Shown piece by piece: positions 1-5,006 of a stretch of 6,217 nt of DNA. Within the stretch, counting starts at the first letter, position 1; every line of letters starts with the position of its first letter. Position numbers and translations under genes: made by a program. The notes beneath the pieces were generated by a model that saw nothing but the letters and a program-made list of their open reading frames with translations, did no database searches and had not been told where the DNA came from. The stretch is from Oceanospirillum sp964342385 (GTDB lineage Bacteria; Pseudomonadota; Gammaproteobacteria; Pseudomonadales; Halomonadaceae), in contig CAYFGP010000241.1 of assembly GCA_964342385.1 (NCBI GenBank), forward strand, positions 1 through 6,217. Direction: 5' to 3'.

Positions 1-2
1 AG

Positions 3-133
3 ACTAACCCTGATTTATTTGTAAAAAGAGTGATCAATCATCCGGGACCTGACATATATTAGAAAAAGAAGAGCGTGTTAATACGCTGAAGGATTCACTT
101 GAGCGCTATGAGTCAGGTTTTAATTTTGTTGGC
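3..133 (+). pseudogene. Probable 5' part of the broken membrane-protein gene that continues at 134
   Basis: Two overlapping open stretches look like parts of one gene. One frame is open from the window edge to a TAG at 60-62 and ends in ...VINHPGPDIY. The frame of the downstream 134-601 ORF is open from 53 and reads ILEKEERVNTLKDSLERYES, a charged, probably helical or coiled-coil peptide that leads straight into the 134 ORF without any ATG, GTG or TTG. Joining them needs a one-base change near 59-60, in an AT-rich run. I infer a frameshifted gene that starts left of the window. A separate upstream gene ending at 62 is the alternative. No canonical -1 slippery heptamer is evident just before the TAG, so programmed frameshifting is not supported. 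Confidence 0.4.
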
Positions 134-601
134 TTGTTTGATGGCTTTAATCAACTTTCTTCCGATAAAGAACAGGAGAGAAAGAGTCTGATTTTCTGGC
201 TGAGAGTGCTCGGGGGATTGATTATTTTACCTCTCATATTAGAGCTATATTTTATATTTTCAAATCTAGATAAAGTTAGTGATATGCAAGGTGCAATAGC
301 TTTGTCAATTGTACCTATGTTCTCTCTAGTAGCCATCTTCATTTATTTTTTTAGGGTGGTTCTATCAAATTATAAATCAGTCAAATCTCAGATGTTGCAA
401 ATAGAGCTAAGGAAAACATTATGTCGCTTTATTCAGCACTACTCTGAACATGCATCAGGTCTGAGAAGTAATGACCCGAACTCCATGGAGAAGTTTGAAA
501 GTATTATATTTTCTCCTATTGTGCCTGACAGTGAAAAGATACCTGCTACATTTGATGGGGTTGATCAGCTGGGTAAGCTAGTGAAGTCAATAAAACAATA
601 A
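134..601 (+). CDS. Hypothetical two-pass membrane protein, probably the C-terminal part of a longer gene
   Basis: I do not recognise a named family. The 155 residues contain two hydrophobic segments, about 23-43 and 53-73, separated by a short polar loop (SNLDKVSDMQG). A soluble, charged C-terminal tail of about 80 residues follows and contains a helical-looking stretch around SVKSQMLQIELRKTLCRF. The only canonical start in this frame is TTG at 134, with no Shine-Dalgarno sequence at a suitable distance, and coding-like sequence continues upstream to 53. The TTG start is therefore probably artificial and the protein is truncated or frameshifted. Base composition is clearly more AT-rich than in the minus-strand genes, which fits accessory or recently acquired DNA. 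Whether a product is still made is unknown. Confidence 0.55.
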   Translation: MFDGFNQLSSDKEQERKSLIFWLRVLGGLIILPLILELYFIFSNLDKVSDMQGAIALSIVPMFSLVAIFIYFFRVVLSNYKSVKSQMLQIELRKTLCRFIQHYSEHASGLRSNDPNSMEKFESIIFSPIVPDSEKIPATFDGVDQLGKLVKSIKQ

Positions 602-610
602 TCCATCTTG

Positions 611-640
611 ATGGACCGCTGATATTTTTCAGCGGCCCAT
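611..640. terminator. Bidirectional terminator-like hairpin between convergent genes
   Basis: Arms ATGG-a-CCGCTGA and TCAGCGG-c-CCAT pair over 11 positions with a single A/C mismatch, around a six-base loop (TATTTT). The hairpin begins 9 bases after the stop of the plus-strand ORF and lies 20 bases beyond the stop of the MmgE/PrpD gene, so it could serve both. There is no good T-run after the stem on either strand. It is therefore not a textbook intrinsic terminator, but stem strength and convergent placement support the role. Confidence 0.5.
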
Positions 641-660
641 TATGTTTGAGTAGAAACTAA

Positions 661-1986
661 TCAAAGCTCAAGACTGATCTCTTCAATAAACCGAGCCATT
701 TCTTCCAGTCCGAATCCCTTTATCGCAAAGCACTGCTCGACCAGTGCATCACGTTGTTGCTGGTTTAAGCCATTAGCCGCCAGGCTATGAAACTTATTGA
801 TCAGCTCCTGCTCAGTCAGTGGATTTTCCGGGTTGCCACGGGCGATGCAGGGTTCTGAGATCAGTGTTGTGCCATCATTTAGCACAATACGGGTATGAGC
901 CCAGCGTTCTGCCGGGAAAACGGCATTGTAGCGATCCTCTTCATGGGTGATCACTTTATTACTCAAGTCCCGACGGGTGCTGTTAAACAAACCCTGATCA
1001 TTTTCTGCTACAGAACTTGCGCTAATCACATCATCCATAACGGCTGTTGCGACAGAGAAAGGCAGGCTGTATTGCGCTTGTTCCGTGGTATCGGGTTGTT
1101 TGACATGCAGACGAGTAGCTTCATGGAAACTATGGATATGGATCTCGGCAATATCTTGCGGATTCAGTGGATGCTGCAGGCGAATCTGGCGCACGGCTTC
1201 TACTGCGGGCTGCGCCCAACGGCACACGGGATAGGCTTTAAAGTACTGCTCCAGGATATACCAGCGCTGGCCAAGATCAGCCCATATCTCACTTACTTCA
1301 TCTGAGATCAGAGTAATCGCAGGCGCACCGGTAAAACCGGCTTTGGCCATCAAACCAGCACTGATTCCCGCTAATGCGCCCCAGCCGGAACCGTCTTTTA
1401 CCATGGTGGGATAGTCGATACAGCGCATCATCTGACTGCGTGGGCCATAAAACTCAGCCGTGCCTAAAGCCTCTTTGGTTTGAGTGTCATCCAGTTGATG
1501 CAGACGGGCCGTCACGGCTGCAACACCGATGCTGTTCCAGGCTCCTGAGGTGTGATAATCCTCGGCTGTTTTATGCAGGGCGATACCGGCGCGAGTGGCG
1601 ATCTCATAGCCGATAACCAGAGCGGTTAGAAAGGTCTTACCATCAATAGGCTTCTCTTTTAGCAGAGCTAATAACCCTGGCAGAATAGCGACACCGACAT
1701 GGCCCTTGGTCAGTACCTGGCCGTCATGGGCATCGATACTGTCGATCAGCATGGCACCAAACAGTGCGGCTCCTGAGGCACTGGCGGTGTGTGGGCTAAA
1801 GAGCAGTGGCACATCACCGGGATACTGGCTTTGTACAAATTCCAGCATAATTTTAGCCAAGCGGGTTTCATGTCCGGCGGCGGCGACACCCAGTAGATCC
1901 AGCAGGCAGATTTGGGCCTGTTGAACCACAGGTTCGGGTAGATCATCAAAGCTTAACTGGTGAATAAAGTGATTGATCTGTTTCAT
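661..1986 (-). CDS. MmgE/PrpD family protein (2-methylcitrate dehydratase-like)
   Basis: This is a 441-residue cytoplasmic enzyme of the superfamily that includes 2-methylcitrate dehydratase PrpD, cis-aconitate decarboxylase and iminodisuccinate epimerase. These act on small di- or tricarboxylates by elimination, decarboxylation or epimerisation. The helical N-terminal domain spans about 5-240, with LLDLLGVAAAG (28-38), the active-site loop SIDAHDGQVLTKGH (83-96), GAWNSIGVAAVTARL (148-162) and the lysine loop KDGSGWGALAG (197-207), followed by AGFTGAP. The smaller C-terminal domain carries KAYPVCRWAQPAVEA (250-264) and NPENPLTEQELINKF. Length is normal. The ATG fits the family N-terminus, but no clear Shine-Dalgarno sequence precedes it. 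Two motif variants stand out: D-x-H-D where D-x-D-D is common, and Gln259 where a His is common. No prpB or prpC lies nearby, so true propionate catabolism is unlikely and the substrate is unknown. It is the last gene of the five, 179 bases after the amidotransferase-like gene. Confidence 0.9.
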   Translation of the reverse strand: MKQINHFIHQLSFDDLPEPVVQQAQICLLDLLGVAAAGHETRLAKIMLEFVQSQYPGDVPLLFSPHTASASGAALFGAMLIDSIDAHDGQVLTKGHVGVAILPGLLALLKEKPIDGKTFLTALVIGYEIATRAGIALHKTAEDYHTSGAWNSIGVAAVTARLHQLDDTQTKEALGTAEFYGPRSQMMRCIDYPTMVKDGSGWGALAGISAGLMAKAGFTGAPAITLISDEVSEIWADLGQRWYILEQYFKAYPVCRWAQPAVEAVRQIRLQHPLNPQDIAEIHIHSFHEATRLHVKQPDTTEQAQYSLPFSVATAVMDDVISASSVAENDQGLFNSTRRDLSNKVITHEEDRYNAVFPAERWAHTRIVLNDGTTLISEPCIARGNPENPLTEQELINKFHSLAANGLNQQQRDALVEQCFAIKGFGLEEMARFIEEISLEL

Positions 1987-2040
1987 GGGATTGGTCTTTA
2001 TGATGTGTCTGTAGAGTATTGTTTTTGTTAGACATTAGAT

Positions 2041-2090
2041 AACCACGTTGCCATATCATGGGTTATAAAGATGAGATATGGCGACGAGTT
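2041..2090 (-). promoter_or_regulatory. Long stem-loop between the amidotransferase-like and MmgE/PrpD genes
   Basis: CGTTGCCATATC (2046-2057) and GATATGGCGACG (2075-2086) are inverted repeats matching at 11 of 12 positions, around a 17-base loop. AAC (2041-2043) and GTT (2088-2090) extend the stem past a small bulge. No T-run follows on the minus strand, so it does not look like an intrinsic terminator. A role as an mRNA processing or stability element, an attenuator or a protein-binding palindrome is possible. It lies 55 bases upstream of the MmgE/PrpD start. Confidence 0.45.
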
Positions 2091-2117
2091 ATTGTTATTA
2101 CTTTTGCTTTTACTTTT
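2088..2117 (-). promoter_or_regulatory. Ten consecutive A-R-N triplets, candidate Hfq distal-face binding site
   Basis: On the minus (mRNA) strand this tract reads AAA AGU AAA AGC AAA AGU, then AAU AAC AAU AAC. Every triplet has A, then a purine, then any base. Repeats of this A-R-N pattern are the known RNA ligand of the distal face of gammaproteobacterial Hfq. On the plus strand, 2101-2118 is a near-perfect hexamer repeat (CTTTTG, CTTTTA, CTTTTG). The tract lies 48 bases after the stop of the amidotransferase-like gene and directly abuts the stem-loop at 2041-2090. The binding role is inferred from pattern alone. Confidence 0.35.
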
Positions 2118-2165
2118 GGAAATCGAAATAAGACGGTTTGGATTAAACTCCAGTCCCATTTCTAT

Positions 2166-3008
2166 CTAGCGTTGGCGAATCATCCTCAGCCAGTTATAGA
2201 GCTCGCGCATCATCATCTCAGGTGCCAGATCTGAGACTCTGATGCCCAATCGTTGAACCGCATCGCTGTTAGAGTCCTGCTGAATAGCGGCCAGATCTTC
2301 AGCCAGTTGGGCTTCACCGGTAAAGAGACCATCACCAGCAATTAGCGCGCTGATTTGACCGGGTTTCATCTCGGGGTGATATTGCATGCCCCAAAATTGA
2401 ATAGCACCCTGTTCATAGACAAAAGCTTGTACCGGAGAATGATCGTTAGTGGCGGTCAGGATCGCACCTGTCGGCAGTTGCGACACTTCATCGCGGTGGA
2501 TACAACAGCAGGCGTAGCCATCTTCCCGTCCCTGGTGCAGCGGGTGCTGTTGTCCCTCTTTAGTCAGACGAATATTACGCGCCATACCTAACTCACGGCC
2601 ATTAGGAGAATCGGCGACTTGTCCGCCTAATACGACAGCGGCTAACTGCATACCATTGCAGGAGCCCAGTGTTGGAATACCTTGGGCAAAGACCTTTTCC
2701 ATGGTATCGCGCAGGGGTTTGGCTTCTGGGTCATCTACCGACCAGTTGACGGTTGAGCCGGTAAAGACCACACCGTCGTAGGGAGCCAGATCCAGTTGGT
2801 GGAGATTAAAGTCGTGATGGTAGGGTTGAGCGGTATCGATCTGTAGATCTAAAGAATTGCTTGTCAGTGACGATGAAATGCTTTGAAAGGCTAAAGACGT
2901 GCTCTGTAACGCCTGTAAATAGTAGGTAGCGTTGCTGGTTTGTCCCTGTCGGGCAGAGATCGCCAACTGGTGAGGATCATCGCCTTCAAGAATCAGTATA
3001 CGTGTCAT
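2166..3008 (-). CDS. Class I glutamine amidotransferase-like protein (GATase type 1)
   Basis: This 280-residue cytoplasmic protein has the class I glutaminase fold. The nucleophile elbow GSCNGMQ places the catalytic cysteine at C117, and QYHPEM supplies H211 and E213, so the triad is complete. DGVVFTGS (78-85) and HRDEVSQLP (171-179) match the GMP-synthase-like GATase subgroup. Such stand-alone proteins hydrolyse or transfer an amide or gamma-glutamyl group, but the substrate cannot be told here. Unusual points are a Ser-rich stretch around 36-53 between the first helix and the next strand, and three successive cysteines at 167-169. A helical tail of about 60 residues follows the His-Glu motif. 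The ATG at 3008 gives the expected beta-strand start (TRILILEGD), but its ribosome site is weak (GGA 8-10 bases away). It sits between the importer genes and MmgE/PrpD, with a strong stem-loop 22 bases upstream. Confidence 0.88.
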   Translation of the reverse strand: MTRILILEGDDPHQLAISARQGQTSNATYYLQALQSTSLAFQSISSSLTSNSLDLQIDTAQPYHHDFNLHQLDLAPYDGVVFTGSTVNWSVDDPEAKPLRDTMEKVFAQGIPTLGSCNGMQLAAVVLGGQVADSPNGRELGMARNIRLTKEGQQHPLHQGREDGYACCCIHRDEVSQLPTGAILTATNDHSPVQAFVYEQGAIQFWGMQYHPEMKPGQISALIAGDGLFTGEAQLAEDLAAIQQDSNSDAVQRLGIRVSDLAPEMMMRELYNWLRMIRQR

Positions 3009-3030
3009 GGTCGGGATTCCGCTGTGAATA

Positions 3031-3072
3031 GCCCGCTAAACTAAATGCTAATCAGAACTTAGTTTAACGGGC
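3031..3072 (-). promoter_or_regulatory. Long inverted repeat just upstream of the amidotransferase-like gene
   Basis: GCCCGCTAAACTAA (3031-3044) and TTAGTTTAACGGGC (3059-3072) are complementary at 13 of 14 positions around a 14-base loop. It ends 22 bases before the start codon, within the likely 5' leader. No T-run follows on the minus strand. It could be a repressor operator, an attenuator, or a stem that fixes an mRNA end. The near-perfect arms are unlikely to be chance. Confidence 0.5.
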
Positions 3073-3079
3073 ATCGGTG

Positions 3080-3121
3080 GGAAGTGGTGCTGTATCAGAC
3101 AGGGACTGTCCAATCACTTCC
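3080..3121 (-). terminator. Nested stem-loop after the binding-protein gene, possible weak terminator or mRNA-stabilising element
   Basis: An outer stem GGAAGTG (3080-3086) with CACTTCC (3115-3121) encloses an inner hairpin GACAG-gga-CTGTC (3098-3110). It lies 16 bases after the binding-protein stop codon. No T-run follows, so full termination is doubtful. In many ABC operons such a structure protects the abundant binding-protein mRNA or lowers read-through, and that role is inferred here. Confidence 0.35.
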
Positions 3122-3137
3122 GAACCGAACAGTTTGA

Positions 3138-4022
3138 TTATAGGCCGTTTTCTTGTAAAAAGTCGCTAGCAACTTGTTCAATTGATTGACGTTTTACGTC
3201 GACACGGGCATTTAAGTCTGACATGCGCGTATTATCGATCTTGGCAGACAGCTGATTCAGCTGATTTGCCAGTTTTGGATTGGCATTCAGAGCATCCTGA
3301 CGCACGACCGGAGTGATGGCATATTCCGGGAAATAGTTCTGATCATCTTTAAGCACGACAAAATCAAACGCCGGGATACGGCCATCGGTAGCAAATACCA
3401 ATGCCACATCTACCTGATTTTCTTTCAGTGCGGTGTAGGTCAAACCAGTATCCATACGCTTGATATCTTTACGCGGGAATTTAAAGTCATAAGCTTTCTG
3501 CAGCGGCTTAAGACCATCTTTACGGGCATAGAACTCGGCATTCACTGCCAGCACTAGACCAGACTTGCTGTTGACTGCATCCGCCAGATCACTCAGGGTG
3601 CTGATACCCCGCTTTTGCGCATCCGCACGACGCATCGCCAACGCATAGGTGTTATTCGCATCGGAAGGATTTAGCCAGACCAGACCTTTTTTCTCATCCA
3701 GGGCTTTAACGCGGTTATATACTTCGCCCGCCGAGACCTTCTCTTTCACCTTGTTGTAGTTCAGCAGAGAGGTGCCGGTATATTCCCAATACAGATCGAC
3801 CTGACCACTCTCCTGAGCCTTACGCAGTACCGAACTGCCCATACCAGCACGACGCTCAATATCGTAACCCTGTTTGCTCAGATACTGAGAGGTGATCTCG
3901 GTCAGCAGCTGCTGCTCGGTAAAGTTTTTACCACCGATCACCAGTTCAGACGCTTTTGCAGGCAGAGCGACAGCCAGAGTCATTAGAGAAGCGGTGGCCA
4001 GTTTGCGCATCATAGTTAACAT
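3138..4022 (-). CDS. Periplasmic substrate-binding protein of a glycine betaine/choline-type ABC importer
   Basis: This 294-residue protein belongs to the OpuAC/OpuCC/OsmF-type family that binds quaternary ammonium compounds. A Sec signal peptide spans 1-24: basic MRK, a hydrophobic core, and cleavage after PAKA. There is no lipobox cysteine, so the mature protein should be freely periplasmic. Family landmarks are GGKNFTEQ (30-37), DLYWEYTGT (76-84), NPSDANNTYALAMR (118-131) and DTGLTYTALKENQVDVALVF (191-210). The many Tyr, Trp and Phe residues at these places fit an aromatic cage for a trimethylammonium group. Actual specificity (betaine, choline, carnitine or another) is not decidable. The first ATG is preferred because GGGAG ends 9 bases upstream (4032-4036). 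ATGs at codons 4 and 5 would be further from it. It follows the permease gene after a 136-base A-rich gap. Confidence 0.95.
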   Translation of the reverse strand: MLTMMRKLATASLMTLAVALPAKASELVIGGKNFTEQQLLTEITSQYLSKQGYDIERRAGMGSSVLRKAQESGQVDLYWEYTGTSLLNYNKVKEKVSAGEVYNRVKALDEKKGLVWLNPSDANNTYALAMRRADAQKRGISTLSDLADAVNSKSGLVLAVNAEFYARKDGLKPLQKAYDFKFPRKDIKRMDTGLTYTALKENQVDVALVFATDGRIPAFDFVVLKDDQNYFPEYAITPVVRQDALNANPKLANQLNQLSAKIDNTRMSDLNARVDVKRQSIEQVASDFLQENGL

Positions 4023-4031
4023 TTGTGGGTA

Positions 4032-4051
4032 CTCCCATTTGTTGTTTTTTT
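4032..4051 (-). promoter_or_regulatory. Ribosome binding site with adjoining CA/A-rich tract, candidate sRNA or Hfq target
   Basis: The minus strand carries AAAAAAACAACAAAT immediately followed by GGGAG, 9 bases before the ATG of the binding protein. GGGAG is the clearest Shine-Dalgarno sequence in the window. CA-rich segments right upstream of ribosome sites of periplasmic binding proteins are typical targets of GcvB-type small RNAs in Enterobacteriaceae and related bacteria. That such regulation occurs here is inference. Confidence 0.4.
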
Positions 4052-4158
4052 AGGGTTTGGCTTTAACAGCCGGGTTTGGGTTTTCTTTGTGCTTTTTCTT
4101 ACTTTTTTAGGTTCTTAACTGTTGAGCTTTTGATATAAACCACCTTGCTAAAAGGCAC

Positions 4159-4992
4159 TTAAGCCCGTTGCGGATTAACGCCTTTAGGCACAATCAGGAA
4201 CGCCAGCATGGCAATCAACATATCCACTACGATGGCCAGCAAGGCGGTCGGAATCGCACCGGCCAGCATCATGTAGGGTTCATCCAGATCGATACCGGTA
4301 AAGATCAGCTCGCCCAGACCACCGCCGCCGATCAGGAACGCCAGTGGTGCGGTGCCGACATTAATTGCCAGAGCAGTTCGGATACCGGCAAAGATCACAA
4401 ACAGGGCATTAGGCAGCTCCACCTTGATCAGCATCTGATTGGCGGTCATGCCGATACCGGCAGCAGCCTCTTTCATATGGGCCGGAACCTCTTTCAGGCC
4501 GGTAAAGGTGTTGCGCACAATAGGTAGCAGTGAGGCGATACACAGGCCAAACACCGCTGGCAGTGTACCGATCCCCAGAAAGCTCATGGCCAAAGCCAGA
4601 ATCGCCAGAGTAGGAATCGTGGTGCCAACATTCAGCACCTGCATAGCGGATTCCGCAGTTTTGGCAAAACGGGGACGACTCAGAATGACGCCGATAGGAA
4701 TGGCCAGAAAGATGGCGATCAGGCCTGAGATCAGCACCAGTTCAATATGCTGGCCGGTCAGGTAAACGATATCTTCCTGATAGCCCAGCATCTCTTCGAT
4801 AAAACCATCTTCCTGCAGCTCAGCACCAAGCAGAAAAGCCAGGATAATGCCGAGTACATAGGCGTAGCGCTTAAACACCGCACGTTTGGAGATCAGGCCC
4901 CTCGAGGTTAACTGTCTAGAGGTCAACCGTTTAGAACCGGACTGTTTGGGTTCAGGTTGTTTTAGAGTCAAATTCGCGGCAAGTTGCTTCAT
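4159..4992 (-). CDS. ABC transporter permease for quaternary ammonium compounds
   Basis: This 277-residue inner-membrane protein is of the binding-protein-dependent transport type (OpuCB/OsmW-like). Hydrophobic segments lie at about 43-58, 83-104, 122-140, 143-160, 196-221 and 243-268. The cytoplasmic EAA loop that docks on the ATPase is clear at 175-194 (EAAAGIGMTANQMLIKVELP). GTAPLAFLIGGGGLGELIF (213-231) is a family hallmark. The first 42 residues are an unusual, strongly basic cytoplasmic extension containing an imperfect pentapeptide repeat (21-40). The core domain starts only near residue 75, so the protein is longer than the simplest family members of about 210-240 residues. Its start lies 14 bases after the ATPase stop, with GGCAGGG 7 bases upstream, suggesting translational coupling. 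Related importers often use two permeases. Only one lies within this window. Confidence 0.94.
   Translation of the reverse strand: MKQLAANLTLKQPEPKQSGSKRLTSRQLTSRGLISKRAVFKRYAYVLGIILAFLLGAELQEDGFIEEMLGYQEDIVYLTGQHIELVLISGLIAIFLAIPIGVILSRPRFAKTAESAMQVLNVGTTIPTLAILALAMSFLGIGTLPAVFGLCIASLLPIVRNTFTGLKEVPAHMKEAAAGIGMTANQMLIKVELPNALFVIFAGIRTALAINVGTAPLAFLIGGGGLGELIFTGIDLDEPYMMLAGAIPTALLAIVVDMLIAMLAFLIVPKGVNPQRA
4873..4932 (-). repeat. Imperfect 15-base tandem repeat coding for basic pentapeptides in the permease N-terminus
   Basis: Codons 21-40 of the permease read KRLTS, RQLTS, RGLIS, KRAVF. The first three are clear copies of (K/R)-x-L-(T/I)-S and the fourth is degenerate. At DNA level the units are AAACGGTTGACCTCT, AGACAGTTAACCTCG and AGGGGCCTGATCTCC. 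The repeat keeps the reading frame and adds positive charge just before the first membrane segment, on the side expected to face the cytoplasm. Confidence 0.6.
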
Positions 4993-5006
4993 AATACGAC
5001 CCTGCC

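Noticed and set aside
50..70. Programmed -1 frameshift joining the two left-edge frames
   Set aside because: No canonical slippery heptamer in the right register precedes the TAG at 60-62, so a plain mutation or read error is simpler.
895..1305. Plus-strand ORF of 136 codons opposite the MmgE/PrpD gene
   Set aside because: The opposite strand carries a clear family protein. The plus-strand translation shows no family motif and is a shadow frame.
3009..3137. Promoter for the amidotransferase-like gene
   Set aside because: TTAAAC and TTAGTT can be placed 17 bases apart, but the -10 match is poor, so no sigma-70 promoter is called.
4053..4079. Direct repeat GGGTTTGG (4053-4060, 4072-4079) with a small GGCT-AGCC hairpin between
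   Set aside because: Low-complexity G/T-rich surroundings and a four-base stem make it too weak to call a site.
4141..4158. Short CCTT-AAGG hairpin after the permease stop
   Set aside because: The stem is only four to five bases and has no T-run on the minus strand.
4901..4920. Three hexamer palindromes in 20 bases (CTCGAG, GTTAAC, TCTAGA), as in a cloning linker
   Set aside because: They fall inside an in-frame, degenerate 15-base repeat within an intact permease gene, so chance within the repeat is more likely than an artificial insert.
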